Shown in pieces: positions 12,930 through 25,145 of a DNA stretch of 64,000 bases. The DNA is taken from NCBI RefSeq assembly GCF_030867145.1, contig NC_134419.1:3437501-3501500 (forward strand), written 5' to 3'. The notes under the pieces are model-generated. The model made no database searches and was not told the origin of the DNA. It saw only the letters and a list, made by a program, of their open reading frames with translations. The position numbers were made by a program, and so were the translations under genes. The stretch comes from Opisthocomus hoazin. Its lineage: Eukaryota > Chordata > Aves > Opisthocomiformes > Opisthocomidae. Position 1 is the stretch's first letter. Each line of letters opens with the position of its first letter.

Positions 12930-15900
12930 GGAGCTCAAGCCTGAATCCATTAAAACGTTATGAAAAAATAGTTACTGAGCATGCACCTTAAGTGCTTTTT
13001 TCTGTGTTAATCTCTCATTTATTTTAAAATGCGTTGTAAAAATAGCAAAAGGCAGCAGCGAAAATTTGTTATTTAAAGTCTGCCATTTCCTCTACTTACA
13101 TGTGAGCAGAGAGCTACTGTTGCCTCCAGGAAGACAGCCCCTGGAACCTCCCGACACGTGCTCGGCTCCCATTGTGCTCGGGCAGCTCCCAGGAAGCGGA
13201 TGCACACGTGCAGGGCTGCGAGCGCATCGCATCACACCAGCCTGGGCTTACTGTAGTCTCCCCTGCATTAGGCACTTACCAAATGGGAGCACATGTTACA
13301 AGAGTTACACAGCTTCAGGTCGCAACCATCCAGAAAGGAGCTGTTTGTCAAGAGCTCTCGGGTATCTCAGTCTTTTCTCAGCGTGGGACTTCACCACAGG
13401 AGGGATCATGGTTTTTTCCACAGCCCCTTAACAGAGACTGGAGCAAGGCTGGTGTCAAATCCCAGGAGGAAGCTTCTGCATCCCTACCCCAGGCTGATTC
13501 TCAGCAGGGTCCCCTCATCCAGCGGTTGCTCTGAAGGGAAGCTCCGCTGCTTTAGCTGGATATTTAAATACCAATTGCCTATGGCAGCTGAAGGCAGTCA
13601 ATGATCATAAGATGCAGGTTCGTGGGCACTCTCCTCCCAGCAGGACATTGCTCCTGACTTCACGAAGGGCCAGCTGGCTAAAAATGAGAGAAATGCACGA
13701 ATGATGGTCAGAAGAGTTTGGCTTGTGTATCCTCTGCAAGAAGCTGAGCCTGAAGTGTCTTAGCATCTATTGAACAATTGCTGTAGAAGTGGATCTCTCT
13801 GTGGCTTCAGGAAGGGGCTTTTGAAGTGAAGGCCTTGGTACCAGACACCGGTGGGATGCACTTAGAGCACACGTTGCAGGGTGGCTTGCCAGGTACCTTG
13901 AGGCTTCCACACTTTACTGATGTAATTACTGATGGAGAGATTATGTTGTCTGCACCTAAAGAGAAATCAGAACCTGCTTTCCCCTGAAAATCAGATGTTT
14001 ATTCTTAATTTAGAATCAGAAGGCCAGCAACTGAATGAATTTTTTTTACTACTGCCAAGATGAATTAGCTTTTTCTACCATTTTTACAGTACAACACTAT
14101 TCAAAACCTGGCGGACTTTCAAGTTTACTTTAAGGCAGATTCAACAGCTGTAATATTCTAAAAGTGTGTGTCCTAAAGATCAGACGGTTTGGGCTTAATG
14201 CAATTTCAGGCTTTGTTCTTACCATACAGCTAAATTACATATGCAGGGCAGGTGACATCTGTAACATATTTGTCTATTCAACATGGTCAGCTTGACAGCT
14301 CCCTGAAAATGAGGCCTATGGTAATAAAAATTAGTTATTAATAGTAGCATGTTATGGGCCAGAACACAAAAAACCAAACAAGAAGTCTTTCTAATTTATT
14401 GTTTCACAACACAACAAGAAAAAGTAAACACTGGCAAATTTATTTTAAGGGCATGCATGGGTCAGTCCCTCAGTGCCTCTCTTGGACGGCCAGACTCCTC
14501 CTCAGAGCAGAGGTGAAGCTGATTTTGTCAGCTCTGCAGATGAACTCCACGGGAAAGTTGCAGTGGCAAGTTTTCATGATGATAACAACGATAATGCCCA
14601 CTTTGCTCTTTCTTTGAAAGTGGTGCTTTATTATTGCACCTCTTATCTTCCAGAATACAACTGCTGAAACGCACCTGCCATCGACACGGCACTGCATCTA
14701 CCAGCCAGGTACAACACTGGAGAAGAGTTCTGAGAAGGGTTTGGACCAGCGACCCTCCGACAACCCCCTGCTCTCAGGTACCACATCTCCAAAGCTCTGA
14801 CAACCTAGGCAAAAGGGATGCTTGTAGTTACGGGCTCAGCCCCTAGACCCTGAGTGAGTGGCGTGGGGTTCAGTGTACCTGATGCAGCAGCTGAAAGGGC
14901 TGGGTTGGTCATGCCGGAACTGGTTAGACCAATGTTATGCTGGGCTACTTTCCCCCTGGTGTTTATGATAACTGTCTGAAGGCCGGGTGAGAAAGCTCCT
15001 GGAGGTTTGGACATCGCTGCTCTGTAATCCATGGAGCTCTCTAGGCCAGGTCCAAGTTTCAGAGCAACTGGAAGACATTGTAAGAAGCTTCTTTTTAGCT
15101 TAAGGGCAAGTTACGTGCCACTGAAAAACAGCAAACCAGTTTTGGACAAAGGAGAATCTCCTCTGTGCTGTGTAACACTGGAACCTCCAATACTGCATAT
15201 TTAACATTAAGTACGGAAAGACAATACATTCATCACATCCCCTTTACAAGGCTGTTCAAGGAACTAGGCTTGTGTGTATCGTAGTGTTTTATAGCAATGG
15301 TCTTTCTATAGGTCCCCATGCTTTCAGCAAATAACAGAGAAGCTGGCTCGCCTCAGATGCAGACGAGGTTCTGTTTGTTTTATGAATGCGTACAGTCAGC
15401 GTATCTGCAGTTTGTCAGCTTATGGTGCTGTTCGTTCAGCTGCTTTGTACCTGTACACACACATCTACATAAACTGCATATGAAAAGTATATTAATATAA
15501 TGCTATCTCAACAGATTTAATTCTTAAATGCTACGTATACTTGTTTAATCTCTCTTTTTAGAAGTAGGAAAGGTTAGATTATAACATCAGGTTAGCTCTC
15601 TCTGAAGCAGGTAATAATTAAGTTGATTCACTGTTGCAATTACTGTCAAATCCCCCTTAATTACCACGGATTTTATAGCAGCTTCATTATACGTCTGCTG
15701 TAATGCATTGTGGCCCAAAGGAGAAGTGTTGCAGGAAATTCTGCATAGCATGTATAATTCTAACCTGCAGTTACAGCTTCTAGTGAAAGCCTCTGCACTA
15801 AATTTATCTTTTTTTGACATTTTTTCCCCCTATTATTTAAAGCAGTTGAACTGGAGTAACACCACTAAAATATACACCTCACTTCATAAGTGAAAATTGA

Positions 15901-17535
15901 TCTCTTCACAGGTATTAGGAATAAAAATGGAGAATTGATACAATCAGCAGTGAATTATTCTTGGGAAACTGCTCAGCAAACAAGAAGAACACTTCTGGTC
16001 TGGCATCACAGGGAGAGAAAAATCCTGCCCCGTCCTGCAAATCCTATACCCCCGAACAGCCTTTCCTCGCTTGAGCAGTCCCACTGCATACAGGGTTTAA
16101 GGAGGTAAGAACTGGAGGGATCAGTCTGCTATACATCACTATTTTCATCCATTGTTCATTTTGCCTTTTCTAAACTGGATTATACAAATATAAGGCATAT
16201 GCACAACGAATAGCTTAGATAGTTTTTATTTCACCTGCGTATTGAATATGCTGTTACAGTACATTATAAAAATATTTGACAAAAATAGCAATTTGGACAG
16301 GAGTAACAGCTATTTTATTATCAAACACACAAGAATTTTTACAGCAACTCTTCTTTAGAACTGGCCTTCCAACTAACTCTTCTAACAACATGGTCTGGTG
16401 AAACTGCTGCTTTATGGCTCACGTGTCACTGCTTGTTTCCATTGGAAAAATCTTTACAAATCAGGGTCTGTAAATTGAGCCTGCAACAGTTCAAAACAGA
16501 TAACTGAATAATGTGTCCCATGGATTCTCTTGTAACGAAGGAATTTACTCCACAGAATATATTAGATGCAGAAAGGGCTTCAGTGTCAGTGACACTATTG
16601 GCAGCTGTGTTAACAGTTAAGGAGCTGGCTTTGTACAGCAGTACAGTTATTAAATTTCTCCAGAGACCATGACTCATTAATCAAATATTCATACATCTCT
16701 GTAAATACACACTGAACAGAGAATACCCTCAGAGTTGAGCATCCCAGCACAAGTGCTCTTTCATGTAACACTGACAAAATCCTGAGAACATGCAGTCATG
16801 TTTTGCATTTCTAATGCTGTATGTACTCTTTAATACCCCAATTCCTAAAAACAGAACACAAATGATCTTACTGATCGCAAGTGTTACACAGTCACAATTA
16901 AAATTGCTTCACTATTGCTTCATACCATCTTTTTAAAAGGGAAGACAGTGAATCAATTCTTCTGTTCTTTGTTTACCATCAGACAAGCAACTTTTTCCCA
17001 TACGGATGGAGAAATCCAAGGCCGTGCTCCTATTAATACAAGAATTTGTATTAGCATGAAAACAACAAACCACTAGTTGAACTGTGAAGGCCAAAGAACT
17101 TCATATATTTGCAAAGAAGTGAGCGTCTTGTCTTTAACAAATACTGTATTTTGTGCTTCTGCACTGCCGTGAAACGGCACGTCTTCTCACCTGCTCCAGG
17201 GGAGGCACAAACACCTCTGAACTGAAGTTCTGACCTTGGTCAGGTTGAGATCACGGTTCAGACCTGAAGCATCTCTCTGTGATCAGCTGAAGCTCTTCTC
17301 TACAAGCCTTTGGAAAAATTCAGTTTTCTGTTTGAACTCCCCACCCGACTGCGTTCCTGTCAAGGACTTCGCTGTTGACTGTTGCAAGTTCTGATTTCTA
17401 CTTCTGATGCAGGCTCTCAGTGGGTTGCAGTAGTCAGATGCCTTTAGATAGTGTTATTTGTAAATGGGGATTATCATATTGCTGAATGTAGATTTTTAAA
17501 ATTCTGTACTTTTGTGCCCTAGTGAACTCAAGGGA
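12930..17535. other. Intergenic sequence, nothing recognised
   Basis: Unique sequence without recognisable repeats. Open frames at 13066-13604 and 14354-14846 overlap in several frames and show no domain. No tRNA or rRNA was seen. Confidence 0.55.
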
Positions 17536-17537
17536 AC

Positions 17538-17990
17538 AAGGGAATGGAAGGAACAATCTGAGTCTTCAAGTCCAACCCCCTGAAAGTGTGGCCAGCGCAA
17601 AATCCCAAATGCTCTTGATAAGAGAAAGCAGATTTTCACATGAATCCTGGGAAGAGGTGAGTCTCAGATTATGTTCCTTTATAGTTTTTAGAGGCTGGGA
17701 CATAGAATTCACCCCTGGAAGCAATCCCTGACTGCAGATCTTGAAATGAAATTTGTAAACTTGCATAACATCCTTATATGCTGTAAGTAACTTGCAAACG
17801 GCCCAGTTTAAGGATTGAACTCTGATCAGAAAATACTTCCTCCTTCAGTTCCCTTTCTAATAAATATAGATAGTCTAGCTTAAGCACCTCCACAGTTCCT
17901 ACCACATTAATTTCAGCGCATTTCAATTTTCTTTAACAAGGCTTGACATTTACATTTTAAAAAGAAAATCCTCTCCTATATTTAATTAGG
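17538..17990 (-). mobile_element. Degenerate CR1-like LINE remnant
   Basis: The plus strand shows a worn CR1 3' signature (GGAAGGAACAATCTGAG…TTCAAGTCCAACCCCCTG). Further on comes a block resembling the CR1 'agaaatacttcctcc' segment at 17830-17860. It is much older than the other CR1 copies here, and its inner boundaries are uncertain. Confidence 0.45.
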
Positions 17991-18479
17991 GCACTGATTG
18001 AGACAGGATGGCAATAACCTCCCGCACTTCTTCTGTGTAAGACAAAACCCCCACCGCCCTGCTCCATGAGTCAGCATGAGCCAAGAAAGCAGTTGTGGGT
18101 CTCTGCTGTCACCCATGCAGAAAACAGCATGAGGCTGCAATTGCAATCCTGCTTGCCTCTTGTCCGCCTAAGTACGGGACCCCAGTCCTGGGCATCCTCC
18201 GATCCCACTGCCCTGCAGGACCTTATCCACTGATAATAATCCTGATAATAAGCTGCTGGATGTGGATAAATACCTAAAACATTGACTTTAATAATGTTCC
18301 CTTGGGGCACAGCGATTCACCAGCAGGATCAGAGTGTAGGAAAGGAGGAGATGGAAAATAAGAATAACGTGTGAATGCTGAGCAGGGAGCCCACAAAGCC
18401 TTGGTTTTAACACATGCCTAAACACCCACTAGAGCTAGGCGAAAACAGCAAACATTTATTTGCGCATCTTCTTGCATAA
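17991..18479. other. Intergenic sequence, nothing recognised
   Basis: No gene or repeat identified. Confidence 0.6.
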
Positions 18480-18900
18480 ATAAAACCCTGCTGATTTGCT
18501 TTGATGGCATTTACGACCACATTTATTCATAAACATTAGAGTGAGCAAGTTTTTATTTGCAGGAGTGTTCACAGAAAACAAAAGCCTCGTGAATTCTGGT
18601 GTGAATAAATACCAGAGAGCTCTCACATGAGAAAGGCTTCTGCAGTCATTAAGTAAAGCTCTTTTTACTATTCATGCCGTGGATTCAAACAATTACAGCT
18701 GCCCGTGAACTGCTTACAAACAGGGAAGGGAACTGTTTGGAAAGCTCAGTTCATCCAATTAGGCAACAGAAACCATCTCATGAAGATATCTGATCGTAGG
18801 GTCAAAAGATGATTACTCAGGGCTCAATCCTGACTCGCTCGAACGCCTCTTTACATCTTTGTGTCAATGCAAATAAGTTAGCAGCATTTTAAGACCCCTT
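18480..18900. promoter_or_regulatory. Candidate conserved non-coding element
   Basis: Unique AT-rich sequence with FOX-like words (TTTATTCATAAACA, AAACATTTATTTGC, GTGAATAAATACC) and no coding potential. Enhancer role is an inference only. Confidence 0.25.
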
Positions 18901-21239
18901 TACATGATGTTGGCATGGCCTAACCAAGACGGTGGGAGGCTGTAACACCATTGTACTCCAGAAAGCAGCTCTAGGCTAACAGAGGCTCCAGCCGTAAGGA
19001 CGGCGTGAGGGGTGTTAGGCTGAAATCCTGCTGTGTGCCGTACCTGACCGTGCTCCGCAGCCACCCGCACAGCGCTAGGGAAATGCGCTGCACACGCTGG
19101 GAAGAAGAAATGATTCCATACTCCCATAGTAATCAGCTGCAGGGTGGTAAAGGACCGTAAAGTCACCTGGTATGTTCTGCCCTCTTGGAGGCTCCAGAAG
19201 GGCTGGGGCTGCAGCCTGCCCGAAAAGCCGTATCACCTTGGACGAAATGGTTGCATAAACCGAATGCGGGGCGGGCTGGGTTTCAAATATGCTGTTTGTA
19301 TTAATTTGTGGCATTATTGACCTTTCATAACTCACTGACGGTTGCTTTTCCTTCCATCATTCCAGTTAAGAGATTGTCAATAACACTGGAAATAAATCAG
19401 GTCTCCAGAGTGAGTCCACTTTCTTCCTGTAATTAGCAGCAAACAGGAGCTCCCTTCCCTGCCTCCCCAAACACCCTGTGGTGTCCTTCTGGCTGCATTG
19501 TGCATAACGGAACTGCTCGCCTGCTTCTCACTACCAACGCTTCTGGGTTTGGAGGGGTATGTTAAAGGAGAAAAAACACAAAAGACTTTCCTTAGAGTAA
19601 AAAATGTGTAAGCCAAGGGCAAGGTCAAAACCAAGACTGGGGCATTCCAACTGCATTTTCATGCCGATTGTGGATAAATGAACCTGATGTTTAAGGCAGT
19701 TAACATAAGTAGAGCAACCACTTGTTTGTTGTTACTGCTTTAACTAAGGAGCATGCCACCATGCTAAATGTCAATTGGGTGTATTTACCGTGTCATTTTA
19801 AAAGTGCAAGGTCGTGGAGAATCCTCTGGGAGCCAGTGAACTCACCACGAACAGATCCAGACTCACACGGTCTTGCTTTGCACAGGAACCAGGGAAAAGC
19901 GGGTTTTGTTCAGAAGGCGAAGCCTGCGCTGGCTTTGAAAATCAGGCGAGGGGATGCGTGGCGTCACCACCACACCAGTTGCCACCACATCAGTAAGGAA
20001 GTACAGCAGCTCCCTTTACGTAGCTCTTACAGTTACCTACTGGTGTTGTCTTTTAGGGGTGTCTCATTAATACCGTGGGGAAAACGTAACTGCCAAAGGC
20101 AGCGTGCCTGGGGGACTCCCACCTAGCTGTTCTCACAGGAGCAGAGCTGCTTGGAGACCTTCAGTAACAAATTGAGGCGGCCTCAGTTTTACAGCTCTGT
20201 TGAAGCAGAGGGGACCGACATGAGGGAAAACAAGTCTTTAAAGAAAGGCACCACAAACCAGCAATTCTGCTGGCAGCCGCAGATGGGCACTAGCTTAGTA
20301 ACGGTCTTGAGTATCTTTCCGTTTCTAGGCCTTCTGGCAGTTGGTCTACAGTTCTCCAGGCTCTGTTTCTCTCTGAGGTCTGTTGTCTCCACCGGCATTA
20401 ATAAATAACCCTCTCTCCTACATGGCCACTTTAGAAATTTCCACCTCATGAGTCATCGCAGGGCAAAACCAGCCTTCCAGCCTCATCTTTCCTGAGAGCC
20501 ATCCCTGAGGGTCTGCTGGCTTGTTCCCTGTGGAGTTAAACCAGCACACTGGGTTTCTCCACCAGTCTCCAGCCCAGTCTAGGACATCAGGTTGCAAAGT
20601 TGTCAGAAATCAGGCGCTGCCTTTTGTGATTGCCTGTGGGGAAGGTGGGTGCTGGCCAAAGGTGGCTTTAAAGGTTCTGAGTCTGGTTTGAGATGCCAGA
20701 GGCCGCAGAGCCAACGGGAAAGCGATGTGGTGGCTGGGGGGGTTTTCCGTGGCGGAACTGCACAGCCAGGTCACACGGAGAGGTCCTTTGCCCTGCACCA
20801 CGAGGGCCACCCGTGCTGCGTCCCAGCCACAGCCCTGCCTGGGGAGAGACAAACACCAACACCTCCACCGTTGGTGCTGAGTGCCATGGGATTTCGGTCG
20901 CTGGGCAGGTAGAGGCAAGTCAAAGAGGACATCGAGGTCTCGCATTTGTTTGAAAAATGAGGCCGGCATCTTTGCTAGCAGGGGAAGGCAGAGTCCCAGC
21001 TAATCATGTAGAGTCCTGAGGTCATGTCCAGCTAATACTAGATATTATAAACACACAAAGAAATGTTCCTTCTAAGAAAAAAGGAAATGGCAGAAAAGAA
21101 AACAAGAAAAGGTTTTTAGGCGATTAAAAGCTCAGTCTTTGAAACGAGCTACTATTTGCCACCTTCTGCGGTACGTGCAGTCTGGTTCCGTCAGGCAAGC
21201 GAGTAATCAGCCCGTGATTTGTGGAAGTCCTTTAAGGAA
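18901..21239. other. Intergenic sequence, moderately GC-rich, nothing recognised
   Basis: Overlapping frames at 19722-20126 and 20592-20969 on both strands, with no domain, suggest chance open reading in GC-richer DNA. A short string near 19150-19170 resembles a CR1 end but is too weak to call. Confidence 0.55.
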
Positions 21240-21480
21240 AGAGGCCACTGCTGGGTGTGTGAGTAACTAATGCTCATTTGGTTTGTGTTTGAAGGCAGCA
21301 GCAGCAACAGTGATGACACAAATTAATTGCACAGTTTTCAGGAGATAATGCAGACGAGGTAAAGAGAATTACTATGCGATTAACATAGTTTCCAATTAAA
21401 GTCCCCTGTAGTTACCGAAAAACATTAATTTCTAGTAACTTGGTAATTTAACTTGTGTCACCACTGTACACGAGCGCACC
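21240..21480. promoter_or_regulatory. Candidate conserved non-coding element
   Basis: Homeodomain-like motifs cluster here (ACAAATTAATTGCACAG, GCGATTAACATAG, CCAATTAAAG, GGTAATTTAAC) in unique sequence. Conservation was not tested. Confidence 0.25.
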
Positions 21481-23749
21481 AGGGCAACGCATGGGCTTGT
21501 CTATGCTTAAGCCTTGTACAAAAAATGTGAAAAAACCACCTGAAAAGAGCCATTAGTTTATAATAACTATTTGTAGCGGGCTTCAAATAAAATCCCACTG
21601 TGGTAAACTAAAGGATTTGCTAACAGATTAAAGGACCAAACAGCAGCCGCTCTGCTAGCACTGAAGTCTTTCTTGCCCTTAGTCAGCAAAGACATTTCAA
21701 CCATTACATTTCTTTATCAACAAGTGGCAAAAAGTCTGAGACAAATGAAACTATTTCGCCTTCCACAGAAGTTTGCTGTTGGGATGGCAGAACTACACTT
21801 TTCTTTTGAACACTTACTTCTATTGCCATTAGACCATTTCTATCACAAGAACACCAAACCAAAGGTCTTTTCTGGAGACACAGCTAGCGTCGACGGGTAC
21901 GTGCACACGGGATCCTCCAAGGACCTGAACATCAGAAGTGCTCAGGAAGGAGAACTCCTCCTTTGGTTCCCATCTCTGATACAGCTGCCCATACTGCTGC
22001 GGGACGGAGCGGCCCACGATGTGCGTGTAGGGCCAATAAAGAGGTACAAATGCCGAGACATGAAAAGCTTGCGGATTTATCAGGCCTGAGCAGTTTTGTT
22101 GTAGTCTGATGGCAAAAAGCAATCACCGAGTGGCATCGTTACCATTTTCATCATGTGCATTTCCAGAACACCCGTCTGTTTCCATCCTGCCCGCTTCCAA
22201 ACGTGAGTGTACTTGGTGGGCAGCCGGGGAAGAGTCGTTCCCTTGATGCCTTCCCGATCGCCAGGCTTGTTCCCAGCAAGGTTGTGGAGGCTGAAAGCTG
22301 CAGTGGGGTAGGATGGACAAAGTCCTCCAAAAGAGAGGTGGGTCTTGGTCTAGGCGCCTCAAGTCATATAGACAATGTTGTACAGTAACTTTCATTAAAA
22401 AAAAATAAAAACTGTTATTTAAAAAAATAAAAGTGCCACAGAATCAGGAGAACAGCCCACTGTACAGCTATGTATGTTTAGTTTCAGATAACTCGGCCCC
22501 ACTTCCAGCTTCCTGACAACCACTGCAGACTCCTGCGCACTAAAGCCTCTGAAGCTTCTTACATTTTATTATTAGTACTACAACAACAGAAGCTGTAAAT
22601 GGAAAAGACGTTATTGATTCAACTAACCCACTGAACGCAGACTGTTCTTCACCGCGCGTTTGTTCGCCTTTGGGCCAGCCTGGTTTTTAGCAGCCGTACA
22701 CGGGAAGACTTCCAACCCTTCCTGGGGAGGACAGCACAGAGCCTTGCGCTCCCCGCAGGAAGCTTCTCCTCCAGCATCGTCCCCTTTCCCGACGGCGTCT
22801 GTCCTTCCAGCACTCCCTCCGACTCCTCTCCCCTCGCCAGCGCCCAGCCACTGCCGATTCGCACACCGCAGTGCTCCCCTCCCTCCCCAGCCCCACTCTT
22901 CAGCTAGGGAGTAACGACGCCACACAGCTACAAGTTGATGTTCCTTAAATCCATCCCTGCAGGCTCCCGACCATTTTTCCCCTTCTTTGGTGCGCTTTAA
23001 TGCGTTACTGCCTTCCTCGTGGAAAGGTAAGCAGAAAGGGGAGCATCAGTGCAACCAGATTATACCAATTACACCCTCCTGCTCTGCAACAGAAGCTTTT
23101 AATGATGCAGCATAGGATGGCATTTGTTTTAAATGTGGAAACAAACTACAACTTTGTGTCTAATTTCCTGCCTGCTGTCACCCAAAGGAACCACCCAACG
23201 GTTCTGCATTATTTTTGCTAAAGCCACATTAACTTGTGCTTCACTAAACAGGAATCTTCTATGTTCTAGCTCTCACAGCTTTCCCAGTTCTCCTCATTTT
23301 GACATCTAAATTCCATAAATATGTTGTTTACTCCCTCTTCTGGGCTATTAATGAAAAATATTAAGTAAGATCAAGCCAAACATCCTCACATACAAGCAAC
23401 ATCTAAAAGTAATACTATGCCAATTATTAGTAGGATTAAACAGTGCAGAGGTTACTAATTCAGGCAAACGATGCGTGGGGGGTTTTTTTGCCTGGAAAAA
23501 AGCGAACACAATCTCATTTTGGCTTTTTGGAATATCAGCTCCATTAACACGTGCAAATGCACACTCCAGCCCCGAGACAGACACACACTTGGTCTCATTC
23601 TGCCTGGAATCTATTAGCCACTTCTTTCTCATAAAAGGAAAAAAAAGGTGCTTTAATGAATACACGTGATGCTTATTATTTGGATCGGCAACATTTGTGC
23701 CTTCTGTGCCTGAACGGCACTTAGAATAGGTTAACATTTGGTTTACAAC
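21481..23749. other. Intergenic sequence, nothing recognised
   Basis: Includes a 138-codon plus-strand frame (21673-22089), the start of a 148-codon minus-strand frame (23348-23794) and a C-rich patch at 22640-22910 with overlapping frames. No family is recognised in any of them. An A-rich stretch with AATAAA-like words lies at 22397-22430. Confidence 0.5.
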
Positions 23750-23767
23750 ACAACAATAAAATTTGCC

Positions 23768-23773
23768 TTTATT
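23768..23773 (-). terminator. Candidate distal poly(A) signal of ATG4C
   Basis: Minus strand AATAAA, followed within about 20-30 bases by a GT-rich tract (TTTTATTGTTGTGTTGT). This is the best signal plus downstream element seen after the ATG4C stop. It is a prediction from motif context only. Confidence 0.4.
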
Positions 23774-24912
23774 GCAAATAAACAGAGTATTCACACCTTA
23801 CAATATTGTTTTAGATGCAGGATTATACTCACTCTTAGAGAATCTAATATTAGTATAAAAGGCACATGCTTTTAATGTTTTCACACCTTTTTTATTTTCC
23901 AAGCAGTGTTAAATCGTATTTTCAATTTTTCAATCGTATTTGTTAAAACATGAAACTACTTATGTACATTTGTTTGCAGTCTGAGAACACACACCATCAA
24001 GTAATCATTTGTACAGTAATAACATGTATAAAAAAACCACAAACCACAGCCCAGGATTTTTAACATCCACTCCCCCATTTGCTTTGATTTAAAAGCTGCA
24101 CTAATAGGAGAGAAGCCTCAACATTATAGTAGCTGAAACAGGAAACAAACAGCGCTCTCTTCTAATAATTGTCTTTAGCTGCTTTGATTGGTTGCAGTTA
24201 ATATTAATAGTATAACCTTTAAAAATTGTGGGGAAAGGTAATACTTTATCTTCACTCCTCCTATTAGGGCTCCAAAGCAAGCTTAATGAGAAACCATTAT
24301 AAAATCATACTGCTAAATAGTACCTTAACTCACAATTCAGCCTATATAATTATATCAGTATTGCAACTGACAATTACTACGGATCTCCCAACCTCACCTC
24401 TCCTGCACTGTGCTGCTCAGGATGTGCGTCACGGCTACAGCATGAACTATTCTTCGGGCTTACGTAGCGAGACAGGTCAGTTCTACCCTTACCACACGAA
24501 TACAGAACTCTTATTTTGCTCATAAACAGAAACAACGTGGTCTCAAAACCTCTGGATGTGCGTCCACGACAAACCCCACGGGTGCCTGGCAGCCTCTGCT
24601 CCCCATTTGTCCTGGCCTGACAGGACATCAGGGTCACCCGTCCGGCTCTGGGGACTGGCCAAGCTTTTCCAGAGGGCAAGACCAGGACGCAGGCGGATCC
24701 CAGCACACCTGGCTCTACCCAGTGCCTTCCGTCGTCACTAGCACAACGTGACATTCAACTCACTCAACTAGTAGTGAACAAAAATAATTAGTAAGTACAT
24801 TTATAAATGACATTTTAAAGACCATTAACATATAAAACATTATCATCTTTATGAAAATAGACCCATTTCAGCACAAGCTTGCCTTTTTGAGGAAGGAGGA
24901 CACCTACACTTT

Positions 24913-24918
24913 TTTATT
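24913..24918 (-). terminator. Candidate proximal poly(A) signal of ATG4C
   Basis: Minus strand AATAAA only about 57 bases past the ATG4C stop codon, with a modest GT-containing stretch after it (GTGTAGGTGTCC). If used, it would give an unusually short 3' UTR. Confidence 0.25.
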
Positions 24919-24974
24919 TTTCAAAAGGCAAGTGTTCTCCTGGACAGCTGCCAATAATCTTGTGTAAAATGTCC

Positions 24975-25145
24975 TTAAAGCAAGACAAACTCCTCTGTAC
25001 TAAATCTTTTTAATCTTTTCTTTTCATCCTCAGAGAAAAGGTCATTTTCTTCACGGAGTGGACTGGAAGCAAAGTCATAGTCTCTAGAATGACCCTTTAC
25101 AAACGTAAACAACGGATATTTCTCCTTTGATGAAGATTTCAGCAT
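24975..25145 (-). CDS. ATG4C: ATG4C exon 11, C-terminus and stop
   Basis: It encodes [20 protein letters not shown], then [20 protein letters not shown], and ends [10 protein letters not shown] followed by TAA at 24977-24975. The acceptor is TTTTACGTTGCAG. The acidic/basic tail and the terminal E-E-F-V-L-L agree with human ATG4C; the F-x-x-L pattern fits an ATG8-interacting motif, which is an inference from family knowledge. Confidence 0.96.
   Translation of the reverse strand: MLKSSSKEKYPLFTFVKGHSRDYDFASSPLREENDLFSEDEKKRLKRFSTEEFVLL

Larger units (their letters stand above)
23750..24974 (-). other. ATG4C: Probable ATG4C 3' UTR
   Basis: This is the region downstream of the ATG4C stop on the minus strand. 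It carries AT-rich sequence without repeats or convincing coding content. The boundary is set by the best poly(A) signal context, about 1.2 kb after the stop. A shorter form ending near 24890-24910 is also possible. Confidence 0.45.

Noticed and set aside
19135-19210. Possible further CR1 end
   Set aside because: Only a dozen bases resemble the CR1 tail, with no supporting downstream CR1 sequence.
23348-23794. 148-codon minus-strand open frame near the ATG4C 3' end
   Set aside because: No domain, and the amino-acid make-up is typical of chance translation. It straddles the probable 3' UTR end. It could be tested by conservation but there is no positive evidence now.
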